From the NCBI GenBank assembly GCA_900323505.1, contig OOIN01000043.1, positions 124,001 to 188,000 of the forward strand: DNA of 64,000 nt, in the 5' to 3' direction. This stretch comes from Ustilago trichophora (taxonomy: Eukaryota > Basidiomycota > Ustilaginomycetes > Ustilaginales > Ustilaginaceae). Positions 8,829 through 18,433 of this stretch are shown here, piece by piece. A program made the position numbers and the translations under genes. Position 1 is the stretch's first letter. Every line of letters begins with the position of its first letter. The notes under the pieces are model-generated. The model searched no databases. It saw only the letters and a program-made list of their open reading frames with translations, and had not been told where the DNA came from.

Positions 8829-11800
8829 ATGCGTATCGAGGAACTCATCATCGACGGCTTCAAGTCGTACCCCGTGCGTACGCACGTTTCCGGCTTCGAT
8901 GCCTCCTTCAACGCCATCACCGGCCTCAATGGTTCTGGTAAATCCAACATCCTCGACTCGATTTGCTTTGTGCTCGGTATCACCAACCTCACCGCCGTCC
9001 GAGCCAGCAACCTCCAAGATCTCATCTACAAGCGAGGTCAAGCAGGTATCACCAAGGCTTCCGTCACCATCGTCTTTGACAATACAGATCGCAGCAAATC
9101 GCCCGTATCCTTCGAGAACTGCCCCCAGATCACCGTCACACGTCAGATCGCCATGGGCGGCCTCAGCAAATACCTCATCAACGGACACAAGGCCACCCAG
9201 CAGGCCGTCCAGAACATGTTCCAGAGCGTCCAGCTCAACATCAACAACCCAAACTTCCTCATCATGCAAGGAAAGATCACAAAGGTGCTCAACATGAAGC
9301 CAGCAGAGATCCTCTCCTTGATCGAGGAGGCCGCAGGAACGCGCATGTTCGAGGATCGCAAGGACAAGGCCCTAAAGACCATGTCCAAAAAGGATCAGAA
9401 GGTCAAGGAGATCACAGCTTTGCTCGAAGAAGAGATCACACCCAAGCTCGACAAGCTTCGAGAGGAGAAGCGCTCGTTCCTCGAATACCAGAAAGCCAGC
9501 ACCGAGCTCGACCGACTCACGCGTCTCGCCAAAGCATACGAGTGGCAACAGTGCTGCGCCAAGTTTGAGGAGAAGAAGGCGCTCTTTGACGAAAAGGCGC
9601 AAGAGATCCAGGATCGTGAGGACGAAGCAAAGGCGCTCAAGCGCCAGATCGAGAGCATCGAGAAGGAGCTCGCCCAAATCGAAAAGAAGAAGGAGGCCGA
9701 AATGACCAAAGGCGGCAAGCTTCAAGCGCTCGTCAACCAGAGCAAGGAGCTCCAGCACGATCTCGTCAAGCGCAAGACCAACGTTGATCTCAAGATGGGC
9801 TCGGTCGAGGAGGAGCGCAAGAAACTCCAGGCGGATCAGGCTTCCCTCGAGGCGTTGCATCAGACCCTCAAGGAAAAGGAGGATGCCATCGCAGAAATGT
9901 CTGGCTCCTTTTCCAAGCTCAAAGCCGACTATGACGGTGCAGTGGCCGATGTCAACAAGCAGGATGAGCTCTTGCAAACGTTGCTTACCGGTATGACATC
10001 CTCGTCCAAATCAAAGGGTGGCGAGAGCTCAGCAGGTGGCTACATGGGTCAGATTGCGGCGGCCCGCGCTGACGAGACCGCGGCAAGCACCGAGATCGAG
10101 CAGTCCAAGCTGCGCATTGGACATCTCGAGAAGGAAGTCAAGCAGAAGGAGCCGCTCGCCAAAAAGGCGCAGAAGGACGCTGCTGGCCTCATGAGCGAGC
10201 TCGAATCCTCCCGTGCCGCTGTACAGCAGTTGGAAGCACACATGGAGAAGCTCGGCTGGGACGACGACAAGGAAAAGTCGTTGCTCCAGTCCAAAGCCGA
10301 GTGGAGTCGACGCGTCTCGGACCTGCTTGAGCGCAAGGAGGGCCTCAAGTCCAAGCTTGCCGGCATGGACTTCCAGTACTCGGACCCTGAACCCAACTTT
10401 GACCGATCGCGCGTCAAGGGCCTCGTAGCATCGTTGATCCAACTCGACCAGGACAAGCACAAGTACTCGACAGCGCTCGAGATTTGCGCCGGTGGTCGAC
10501 TGTACAATGTCGTGGTCGAGGACGAGAAAGTGGGATCCCAGCTCTTGGCGAAAGGTCAGCTCAAGAAGCGTGTCACCCTGATCCCGCTCAACAAGATCAA
10601 CGCATTCGTTGCCAGCGCCGAAAAGGTGGGTGCCGCGCAGAGAATTGCACCAGGCAAGGTCGATCTCGCTTTGACCCTTGTTGGATACGACGACGAGGTC
10701 AGCCGTGCGATGGAGTATGTCTTTGGCAACACTCTCATCTGTGCTGATGCAGCTACAGCCAAGCGCGTCACATTTGACAATGCGGTGCGCATGAAGTCAG
10801 TGACGCTCGATGGTGATGTCTACGATCCAGCAGGGACACTCTCTGGTGGTTCCAAGCCCAATTCTGGTAATGTCCTGGTGAAAATGCAGGACCTCATCAA
10901 GATCGACAAGGCGCTCAAGGAAGCCAAGCTCGAGCTCGGCAAAGTCGAGTCGCAGATTCAATCGGCCAAAACCCAGATGGCATCCTTCTCGAAAGCCAAG
11001 CGCGATCTCGACCTCAAGCGTCACCAGGTTACACTGCTCGAATCGCAAATCAGCGGTTCCAACGCAACCAGGATTATCGGCGAGGTCGAAAAGGCGAAGG
11101 CATCCATTGCTGAGCTCAAAGAAGCCATCGATGCCGCCAAGAAGCGCCAACAAGACGCCAGCAAGGAAGCCAAGCGACTCGAAAAGGAGATGGAAGAGTT
11201 TGACAAGAACAAGGATTCCAAGCTCGACCAGCTCAAAGCCGAGATCAGGCGCAAGAAGGCTGATCTGCAAAAGCGAAGTGGTGAGATCAAAGCGCGTCAA
11301 GGTGAGGTGCGAACGCTAGAACTGGAGCTCGAACAGACGCGTGCCGAGATCACAGCGTGCGAGAAGACCATCAGCGATGGCGAACGTGCCATCAAGAAGG
11401 TCGAAGCCGAACTCGCCGAGATGCAAGCCAAGCTCGAGGAACTGCAAGCAGATGTCGAGAAAGTCGAAGCGAAGCTGACGCAAGAGCGAGCGACACTCTC
11501 TGGATACGACGACGAGCTTGCTGCCCTTCGCAATGCGCAAAAATCCAAAAAGCAAGAGATTGCCGATGGTGCATTGGCGATCAAGCAGCTCTCGCACGAC
11601 CGCGAGAAGCTCGAGAACGACGTTGGCGCGTTCCAAAAGTCGATCCAGCAGCTCGAGAACCAGTTCGAATGGATTCAGTCCGAGCAGCGCTTCTTCGGTC
11701 AAGCAGGCACCGTGTACGACTTTGCCAAGCACAACATGGGCGAGGTTCGCAAACGATGCAAGAAGCTCGAGGAGACGCAGATGGGCATGCGCAAGAAGGT

Positions 11801-12506
11801 CAATCCCAAGGTTCTGTCCATGATCGAAGGTGTCGAGAAGAAAGAGTCTACGCTCAAGACCATGTTGTCCACCGTGTTGAAAGACAAAGACAAGATCGAG
11901 GATACCATTACCGAGCTGGACCGCTACAAACGCGATGCGCTTCAAAACACGTGGGAGAAGGTCAACGCCGACTTTGGATCGATCTTTGGCGAGCTTCTTC
12001 CTGGAAACTATGCCAAGCTGCAACCTCCCGAGAACCAAGAGCTTACCCAAGGTCTGGAAGTCAAGGTGCGCTTGGGCACGGTATGGAAGCAATCCCTCAC
12101 CGAGCTTTCGGGTGGTCAACGCTCCCTAATCGCATTAAGTCTCATCATGAGTCTCCTCCAATTCAAACCGGCGCCAATGTACATTCTCGACGAGATCGAT
12201 TCAGCTCTTGATCTCAGTCACACCCAACACATCGGCCAGCTGTTCAGAAACAGATTCAAGGGCAGTCAGTTCATCGTTGTCTCTCTCAAAGAGGGACTCT
12301 TTACAAATGCAAACGTGCTCTTCAGGGCAAGATTCAGAGATGGTACCAGTCTGGTGGAGCGTACGGTCAATGCGAATAGGACTACGGCGGGCGATGATGC
12401 GATGATGATGGGGGATAAGGAGAATGTGAATCCTCAGGGTGGGAAGAAGAGAGGTGGAAAGGGGAGTGCGGCCGGTGGGGCTGGTGGGAGGTTGGTGGCT
12501 ACCTAG
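8829..12506 (+). CDS. SMC2: Condensin subunit SMC2
   Basis: This 1225-residue SMC ATPase forms the condensin core with SMC4 and compacts mitotic chromosomes. The N-terminal FKSYPVRTHV and Walker A GLNGSGKSN (residues 32-40) are SMC2-typical. Two long coiled coils flank a hinge at about residues 525-690, which includes the conserved GGSKPNSG-type segment. The C-terminal head carries the signature LSGGQRSL near 1091 and Walker B YILDEIDSALD near 1117. The last ~45 residues are a Gly/Lys-rich tail. Length matches fungal SMC2 (~1170-1220). The start ATG is in good context (atcaag ATG) and there are no introns. Assignment to SMC2 over other SMCs rests on the head sequences and is strong. Confidence 0.97.
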   Translation: MRIEELIIDGFKSYPVRTHVSGFDASFNAITGLNGSGKSNILDSICFVLGITNLTAVRASNLQDLIYKRGQAGITKASVTIVFDNTDRSKSPVSFENCPQITVTRQIAMGGLSKYLINGHKATQQAVQNMFQSVQLNINNPNFLIMQGKITKVLNMKPAEILSLIEEAAGTRMFEDRKDKALKTMSKKDQKVKEITALLEEEITPKLDKLREEKRSFLEYQKASTELDRLTRLAKAYEWQQCCAKFEEKKALFDEKAQEIQDREDEAKALKRQIESIEKELAQIEKKKEAEMTKGGKLQALVNQSKELQHDLVKRKTNVDLKMGSVEEERKKLQADQASLEALHQTLKEKEDAIAEMSGSFSKLKADYDGAVADVNKQDELLQTLLTGMTSSSKSKGGESSAGGYMGQIAAARADETAASTEIEQSKLRIGHLEKEVKQKEPLAKKAQKDAAGLMSELESSRAAVQQLEAHMEKLGWDDDKEKSLLQSKAEWSRRVSDLLERKEGLKSKLAGMDFQYSDPEPNFDRSRVKGLVASLIQLDQDKHKYSTALEICAGGRLYNVVVEDEKVGSQLLAKGQLKKRVTLIPLNKINAFVASAEKVGAAQRIAPGKVDLALTLVGYDDEVSRAMEYVFGNTLICADAATAKRVTFDNAVRMKSVTLDGDVYDPAGTLSGGSKPNSGNVLVKMQDLIKIDKALKEAKLELGKVESQIQSAKTQMASFSKAKRDLDLKRHQVTLLESQISGSNATRIIGEVEKAKASIAELKEAIDAAKKRQQDASKEAKRLEKEMEEFDKNKDSKLDQLKAEIRRKKADLQKRSGEIKARQGEVRTLELELEQTRAEITACEKTISDGERAIKKVEAELAEMQAKLEELQADVEKVEAKLTQERATLSGYDDELAALRNAQKSKKQEIADGALAIKQLSHDREKLENDVGAFQKSIQQLENQFEWIQSEQRFFGQAGTVYDFAKHNMGEVRKRCKKLEETQMGMRKKVNPKVLSMIEGVEKKESTLKTMLSTVLKDKDKIEDTITELDRYKRDALQNTWEKVNADFGSIFGELLPGNYAKLQPPENQELTQGLEVKVRLGTVWKQSLTELSGGQRSLIALSLIMSLLQFKPAPMYILDEIDSALDLSHTQHIGQLFRNRFKGSQFIVVSLKEGLFTNANVLFRARFRDGTSLVERTVNANRTTAGDDAMMMGDKENVNPQGGKKRGGKGSAAGGAGGRLVAT

Positions 12507-12654
12507 AGAGAAGGGGCAGAAAAGCTAGGTCCACCTCAAGCCTTTAGAAAGACGTCGACCACAACTCTATCCCTAGTCTACACTTTTGTTGACCAGTCTT
12601 GTCGTGATGCTATCCGAATCTATGTATTTCTATCTCTGCCCTGCGTCGACATTT

Positions 12655-12754
12655 AATCCATGAATCGAACCCAGAACTCAAATCCTAGACCCCACAACGT
12701 GAGACGTATAACATGCTGCGTGGACCGATTTGGATTCTAACGCCGACAAGCAGA
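12655..12754. repeat. Diverged direct repeat, copy A
   Basis: This segment shares ordered words with copy B about 300 bp downstream: TCGAA, CAGAAC, CCCCACA, a CTGxGTGGA block and TCTAACGCCG at the end. Gaps differ between copies, so divergence is considerable. On the minus strand the TGGGTTCGATTC stretch resembles a Pol III B box, but no tRNA cloverleaf forms around it. Confidence 0.5.
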
Positions 12755-12952
12755 AGATCCCGAGGAAACGTCCTCCACCGCCTTTCGTCTCCAGCGTCAA
12801 CTCTAGTGGTGGCTAGAAGCAGCTAGAACCGTCTCGACCCTCCTCTCGACCATCTCCAAATTCCTCCATTTGCTGTAGTTATCCAGGGTTTGCACTCTGC
12901 GAACATACTGCACAGTATTTCTATTTCCCGCCGCCCTCCGTCAAAGTTTCCA

Positions 12953-13056
12953 TCGTATGGATTCGAAATCAGAACCGCTGAACCCCACACTGCGACACCG
13001 CGACATTGCGAGAGGATATTCAATGTGCTGTGTGGATCTAATCAGCGTCTAACGCC
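12953..13056. repeat. Diverged direct repeat, copy B
   Basis: This is the downstream partner of copy A. It keeps the same order of shared words and ends in the same TCTAACGCCG. On the minus strand TTTCGAATCC again resembles a Pol III B box. Origin could be local duplication or a short non-coding element. Confidence 0.5.
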
Positions 13057-13304
13057 GTCAGAAAGGGGGATTGACGAGTGATATCGCCGATTCTTTTTTT
13101 TTTCAAGCCGTTTCTGTCAGATTTCGACCCTCAAAGAAAAGGGTTCACCCAAACTGTGACAAGCCGGATTTTACACGCGTATCCCCGACACCTTCGCACG
13201 GACAGACAGCTTTGAAATGACAAGTGCCCAAGACTGCCGCATGAAGACCTCCTTCATGGCTCAACTTAGGAGTTAGGCATCCAACACCTTCCTCTCTCAG
13301 AAGG

Positions 13305-13312
13305 TATTTAAA
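13305..13312 (+). promoter_or_regulatory. TATA-like box upstream of pirin gene
   Basis: The motif TATTTAAA lies only 19 bases before the first pirin ATG (13331) and 211 before the second in-frame ATG (13523). If used as a TATA box, transcription would start around or after the first ATG. Confidence 0.4.
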
Positions 13313-13330
13313 CAGCCCCTTTTGACGTCG

Positions 13331-14425
13331 ATGCCTTCTTCAACAGCTTCAACAACAACCAGCAGCATCACTACGGAAACCAATTCCACAAGCAGCAGCA
13401 AACTCGTCCTCCCGCTTATCGTTGGACTCTTGGCCATCATCTTTTATTTCTCCCCCTTCCCCTTTAAGCACAAGACCCCCAACACGAATACGTCAACCTC
13501 AACCTCAACCACTGTTTCCACAATGACATCCTCAGCTGCCGTCCAAGCTGCCAAGCTGACCATCACTCCTCGTCGATGGCACAATCGCGGCCATGCTGAT
13601 CATGGATGGCTGAAGACGTTCCACACCTTCTCGTTTGCCTCGTATTTCGATCCGTCCCACATGCAGTTCTCCAACCTTCGCGTGATCAACGAAGACCGAG
13701 TTGCGCCCGGTACCGGATTTGGCACACATCCGCATCGCGAAGCCGAGATCTTCTCCGTTGTGCTCTCTGGCTCCTTGGAACACAAGGATTCCATGGGAAA
13801 CACTGAGATTCTCAAACGCGGAGATGTGCAATTCACCTCTGCTGGTACTGGCATTCGTCACAGCGAGAAAAACGGTGGAAAAGATGAAGTTCACTTTTTG
13901 CAAATCTGGTACACTCCAGACGTCTCTGGTCTTGCTCCGAGATACTATACCACCCACGCCAGCGACGAAAGTAAACGCGATACTCTCAAGACGCTTATCA
14001 AACCGATTAGCACTTTCACCGCATCAGAAGCCGAAAAAACCGGCCTTCTACCTCAAGGTTCTCCAATCCCCTCCCATAGCACTTTGGTTACCCGTACATC
14101 GATTCTGTCACCGGGTAAAAGCGTAACCCACGTCTTGGGCGCAGATTCAGCCGCTGAAAAGGGCGATGAGAGATGGATGTATATCCACCTTGCCCAGTTG
14201 AGCGGATACAAAGATCCCGACTTCGCAGAGATGGGCATCAAAGGCGAAGCACAAATCAGCTTTAGCGACGGACAAGGAAAAATGTTCACATTGAAGGAAG
14301 GAGATGGTGCCTACGTTAAGGGTGGAAAGGCTGGCGATGGAGTAGAAATCACAAGTACAGGTGGTAGAGATGCCGAATTTGTCCTCTTTGATCTTAAGCC
14401 TCAGTCCGGTGGTGGACTTTGGTAA
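13331..14425 (+). CDS. Pirin-like bicupin protein
   Basis: The long form has 364 residues. The pirin N-terminal cupin is clear: RRWHNRGHADHGWLKTFHTF, then FGTHPHREAEIFSVVLSG, which supplies the metal-binding His and Glu, and GIRHSEKN. A degenerate second cupin follows, ending in DAEFVLFDLKP. Pirins are iron-binding proteins; some act as quercetinases or transcription cofactors, so the substrate here is unknown. Upstream of the core, residues 1-64 carry a Ser/Thr-rich head and a hydrophobic helix (LVLPLIVGLLAIIFYF) that could anchor the protein in a membrane. A second ATG at 13523 would give a soluble ~300-residue protein of standard pirin length. Either start is possible. Confidence 0.88.
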   Translation: MPSSTASTTTSSITTETNSTSSSKLVLPLIVGLLAIIFYFSPFPFKHKTPNTNTSTSTSTTVSTMTSSAAVQAAKLTITPRRWHNRGHADHGWLKTFHTFSFASYFDPSHMQFSNLRVINEDRVAPGTGFGTHPHREAEIFSVVLSGSLEHKDSMGNTEILKRGDVQFTSAGTGIRHSEKNGGKDEVHFLQIWYTPDVSGLAPRYYTTHASDESKRDTLKTLIKPISTFTASEAEKTGLLPQGSPIPSHSTLVTRTSILSPGKSVTHVLGADSAAEKGDERWMYIHLAQLSGYKDPDFAEMGIKGEAQISFSDGQGKMFTLKEGDGAYVKGGKAGDGVEITSTGGRDAEFVLFDLKPQSGGGLW

Positions 14426-14770
14426 AAAGATAAGATGGGAAGATATATGGATATAGCAAAAGGAATGTGTATCAGTATTGAGGAATTTATATCATCATCT
14501 CACTTTTGTGCTTTGTATACATACCGATGCATCTCAACAAGCTGCCTACCTGAAACGACAAACACTCAGTGTTTCAAAAGTGAACTTTCCCAATCCTCTT
14601 TCATTTACCGTGCCATGAATCCAACGCAAGTTCATCGCTGTCAACTATCCATCTCATGTTGGTATTGTCCACATCTGACGACGACCACAGCAAGTCTTTG
14701 TGTGCATTTTGCCCGGAAAAGGCAAAAATTCAACGTTTATATTTCCCAAAACCATCCTGTTTGCTTTACT
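14426..14770. other. Convergent pirin/MCX1 3' region
   Basis: This 345 bp gap lies between the stop codons of two converging genes and presumably contains both 3' UTRs. I see no gene or strong structural element. Confidence 0.5.
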
Positions 14771-17761
14771 TTAGATGTAAATCACAGGATCGACCAACCT
14801 ATTGGTCCTCCTAACTCTGGCTCTTAGCAAATGTTTTGCCTTGAGTCTCGCCTGTTTGGCTCTCGCTTCGTCGAGGTGTATATCTTTCTCCTGATTCGGC
14901 GCCTTGGATCGTTTGGCTCCTTTCTCTTTCTCCTTGTCCCCTGCGCTCTTCCGTCCTTCGATCAGAGTTGCATACTCTTCAATCTCACCCTTACACTTGG
15001 CTTCAAAATCAAACCTCTGCCCTCGACTAAACAACTTGACTCCACCATCATTAACACTCTCCCGATCCATCAGGATATACTTGACCGAAGAATCGCCATA
15101 ACTCTCGTAAAATGCGTCAAGCAATATCTCCTCCATGATTCTTCGCAAACTTCTCGCCCCTCCCCCTCCCCCTCCCCCTCCTCCGCTGCTGTTAGAGGAA
15201 CAAGTTCCCATAGCCCGATGTACAACCTCCTCAACAGCCCCAGAGGAGATATACAGCTCAATCCCGTTCAACTTGAACAATCTCGTATACTGATCCACCA
15301 GACTGTTCTTGGGTTCCGTCATGATTCGAACCATATCCGAGAATGTTAGAGGTTGAAGAACTACCGAGACGGGTACTCGACCGATGAATTCAGGTATCAG
15401 GCCGTAGGATTCCAAGTCGGTCGGTTCGAGTCTCGATAGCAGTTCGGTTTGCGTTAGAGCTTCGGTGTGTGTCTTGGGCAAAGCAGAAGAAGTGGAAGAA
15501 GGGGTGGTTGCTGGAACTGTAGCGTCAGAGCGAGAAAGCCGCTTACGAATCACCTCTTCAATCCCGACAAATGCTCCCGAAAGCACAAAGAGGATCGAGC
15601 TCGTATCGACGCTGAAACTCGTCGGTTGCGAAGACGGCGGCGAAACTTGGTAGACTTTTGGAAATCCTCCCGGAGGCGTCCTTCCCCTCGTCGTCGTCGC
15701 ACTACGGTTGTTATACCACGCACCTAGCCCTCCTACTGCCTCGCCATCTCTCTCCTTCTGTTGCTGTTGCTGTTGAACCGTCAGAACCTTAGCCCGATTC
15801 CCACCCCCATTCGCCGTCGCCGCCGCCGCCGCCCCATTCTTGTCCGAAATCTGAATCGTCGTCCCCTCCAACATCCTCAACAATGCCTGTTGCACCCCTT
15901 CCCCACCTACATCCTTCCCTCCTCCCCCTCCACCACCACCACCACCACCACCGCCGCCGCTGCCGCCACTGGCACCGTTTTTACGAAGCTTGTCAATCTC
16001 GTCAATACAGACAATCCCCCGTTGGGCCCGATTCACATCCCATCCTGCTTCCACCAGCAAGCGTTGGATGATCGACTCTACATCTTCCCCAACATATCCG
16101 GCCATCGTCAATGGAGTCGCGTCCACGTGGACAAAGGGTACGTCGAGCGCTTGGGCTAAAGTGCGAAGGAGGAGAGTTTTGCCCGAACCAGAAGGGCCGA
16201 GGAGGAGGATGTTGGATTTTTCGAAAAAGGGAAGATCGCCTGGGGTCGTGGAGAGGAACGACGAAGAAGAAGAAGACGGTGAGTGGGAGACTGGTTGGGC
16301 TTCGGGTTGGGGCGATGGTGGTGGCTGAACAGAAGATGAAGCAGTATAGCCGGCATCACGAGAAGCAGGGATCGCATCTACAGGCGAAAAAGAAGCCGCG
16401 CCAGGAGAAGTCGCCGAGTTGCCAGAGCTGGTACCGGACAATCGCTCACGAGCCAACTTCAACGCCCTCCTAGTCCGTTCTTCCGCCAACCCCGCCGCAT
16501 ACGCAGCACGTTCTTGCGGCGATTCCCACTTCTTCTCCGGTCCCTCTTCATCCGCCTTACTTCGCCCACGAACGGGTTTGACCCCTCCATCAGCATTCGC
16601 AGTCCGAATCGTATTAGACGAGAAATAAAGCGGCTGATCCGACCCAAACACTCCAATCTTGGCACCTCCTCTCCCCTTACCATCGTCATCCGTGTTGGGA
16701 GTGTAGTCGGACAGTACAGCTTCATGCATCCGACCAGCAGCTTCTGCCAGCAGGGCATTCTCTTTTTCGCCTGCAGAGTGCTGCTTCCGCTGCTGCTCTA
16801 GCTGGGAACTTGCCTCCTCTGCAGGAGTCTTGGCGGGCACTCTGCGTGGGGGAGCCGTTGCGGTTGCGGTTGTGGACGTTGAAAAGTCGTCTCCGAACTT
16901 GGGTACGATTCCCGTTCTGTAGCCTGATGACGAAGTATCGTCTTCAGTGATGGCACTTGGCCCACCAGCGTTGACCAACCACTCGCGTTCGCTTCGACCA
17001 AACATGAGGTTTCGTGTTGCTTCACCGTGCGGATCGCGCATCCGTTCAGCTCTACGTTCTTCTTTAATCGTTTGATCTGCTTTCCAGCTGTCTGCGATCG
17101 ATGCTGCTGCTTGTGCTTCAGACGGCTTCAACTTTCCTAGCCGCAACGAGCGAGAAGAAGCTTCCGACACTCCTCCGGCACCCAACCCTTCCCCCACCTC
17201 TTTCCATCTTGATTCCACCTGATCTGTGGCATTTACGCTTTCTCCCAGTGCTCGTTCTTCCTCCGACTGCTGCTGCTGCTGTTGAGCCATCTCTTCTTCC
17301 TGCTGTTGCTGCTGCTCCTGAAGCCGCAGCTCAGCCTCCTCTCTCATCCGCTGGTTGCTGGCCACACGCAAATAGTGATTCCACACTCCAACGGCGAGAA
17401 CTTTTTTCGCCCGTGCTTGACCTACAACGTACGAGTCGAGATACTTGACCAGGGATCGGGGGCTGATGGACGGCACATCGGAGAGCAACGTTGCATTGGC
17501 GGATGTTGGGGAGTGATAAGAGCCTGTTGTGTTGCTGTTGTTGCTGCTACCGGTGGAGCTGCTAGAGAGACGGATGTGTATTGTTGGACTGCGGGGGATC
17601 GGAGCAGTTGCTGATCGAGCTGGAGTCTGGTACGATGACCTGGAGTGGCCGGAGCGGTAGGAGATTGTGCTGATGCTAGCGAATCTCGCAGCTGAAGAAG
17701 AGGTAGGCGTCCGAAAGGCTGAGCTGGAACCAATGCAACTGGTCCTTATTCTCGGCAGCAT
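14771..17761 (-). CDS. MCX1: Mitochondrial ClpX-type AAA+ unfoldase
   Basis: This 996-residue protein is a mitochondrial ClpX (Mcx1), an ATP-driven unfoldase of the matrix. It starts with a Ser/Arg-rich presequence (MLPRIRTSCIGSSSAF), followed by the ClpX block YLDSYVVGQARAKKVL near residue 108. Walker A GPSGSGKT lies near 520, the pore-region GYVGEDVES near 553 and Walker B CIDEIDKL near 585. The C-terminal ClpX segment includes LIPEFIGRVPV. As in fungal homologues the N-terminal zinc-binding domain is absent. Two features are unusual: ~380 low-complexity residues between the VGQ block and Walker A, and Gly- and Gln-rich inserts after Walker B. ClpX is usually 420-650 residues. The frame beyond 17761 has no earlier ATG. 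Confidence 0.92.
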   Translation of the reverse strand: MLPRIRTSCIGSSSAFRTPTSSSAARFASISTISYRSGHSRSSYQTPARSATAPIPRSPTIHIRLSSSSTGSSNNSNTTGSYHSPTSANATLLSDVPSISPRSLVKYLDSYVVGQARAKKVLAVGVWNHYLRVASNQRMREEAELRLQEQQQQQEEEMAQQQQQQSEEERALGESVNATDQVESRWKEVGEGLGAGGVSEASSRSLRLGKLKPSEAQAAASIADSWKADQTIKEERRAERMRDPHGEATRNLMFGRSEREWLVNAGGPSAITEDDTSSSGYRTGIVPKFGDDFSTSTTATATAPPRRVPAKTPAEEASSQLEQQRKQHSAGEKENALLAEAAGRMHEAVLSDYTPNTDDDGKGRGGAKIGVFGSDQPLYFSSNTIRTANADGGVKPVRGRSKADEEGPEKKWESPQERAAYAAGLAEERTRRALKLARERLSGTSSGNSATSPGAASFSPVDAIPASRDAGYTASSSVQPPPSPQPEAQPVSHSPSSSSSSFLSTTPGDLPFFEKSNILLLGPSGSGKTLLLRTLAQALDVPFVHVDATPLTMAGYVGEDVESIIQRLLVEAGWDVNRAQRGIVCIDEIDKLRKNGASGGSGGGGGGGGGGGGGGKDVGGEGVQQALLRMLEGTTIQISDKNGAAAAATANGGGNRAKVLTVQQQQQQKERDGEAVGGLGAWYNNRSATTTRGRTPPGGFPKVYQVSPPSSQPTSFSVDTSSILFVLSGAFVGIEEVIRKRLSRSDATVPATTPSSTSSALPKTHTEALTQTELLSRLEPTDLESYGLIPEFIGRVPVSVVLQPLTFSDMVRIMTEPKNSLVDQYTRLFKLNGIELYISSGAVEEVVHRAMGTCSSNSSGGGGGGGGGARSLRRIMEEILLDAFYESYGDSSVKYILMDRESVNDGGVKLFSRGQRFDFEAKCKGEIEEYATLIEGRKSAGDKEKEKGAKRSKAPNQEKDIHLDEARAKQARLKAKHLLRARVRRTNRLVDPVIYI

Positions 17762-18433
17762 CTTTGCCACCCTTTCCCAGAGAGCAATATGACGATTCCA
17801 AAACCGACTTCTCTTGCAGTACAACCGAGATGAAGTGACAGAAGAAAGCTTGTCGACCGAATGATACTTCCCTTAACCTCCCTCTGGTCAGATAAGAGTC
17901 TCTCCGTTGTTCATGTATGACTCGACGTCGATCAAGTCCAGCTTTGTTTCCGACTCGATACCGTTGAGAATGCCACTTTTGATGAGTAAGTCCCCTCCTC
18001 TGCACGTTTTTGAACCTTTGCTCTGTCTTCGTAGCCTCGTATCGTCGAGCGAGATGGGTTTGGATCGTAGAACAGTGGACAGAGTGGACAAGGTAGCGTG
18101 ACAAAGGCAGAGGATGTGCGGGGTTCGAAGCCGGAAATCGCCGCATTTTTTGACTCAGCCTGGCTCGAGCGCGTCCTCTCAGCTGATGCAGGGTTCCCTT
18201 TTTCAACCCCACACTTTGCCGCTTACTCTCCGAGCTTTTACCCGAAATGCCCCCATACTCTTCTTCTCACTCACACCACATCATCCCCTTCCAAATACAG
18301 ACTGAAAGATACATGAAGAAACCATTACGAGGAGTGCGTGTGCGTGCTGGATACAACTACTAGAACATGAAACGAACAAACGGCTGCTTGACCCTATTTC
18401 ATACAAACCATCATCTTCGGTTGGTGTGCTTGA
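17762..18433. other. KIN1-MCX1 intergenic region with possible micro-gene
   Basis: This 672 bp gap contains the KIN1 3' flank and the MCX1 promoter. On the plus strand, an ATG at 17913 followed by a consensus donor GTAAGT at 17986 and an acceptor at 18033-18034 would make a two-exon, 44-residue Trp-rich peptide ending at 18096. Competing open frames on the minus strand also look protein-like. I cannot decide whether any is real. Confidence 0.3.

Larger units (their letters stand above)
12507..13330. other. SMC2-pirin intergenic region with a diverged duplication
   Basis: This 824 bp gap contains no supported gene. It holds two related ~100 bp segments in direct orientation (described separately), a T run near 13094 and a TATA-like TATTTAAA shortly before the pirin gene. 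Reading frames are short and unconvincing. Confidence 0.6.

Noticed and set aside
11316..12119. 267-codon minus-strand frame in SMC2
   Set aside because: It is a Leu-rich shadow of the coiled coil and head; the sense strand is unmistakably SMC2.
18110..18150. TTCGAA-containing stretch tested as a tRNA T arm
   Set aside because: The stem bases do not pair and no acceptor or anticodon arm is present.
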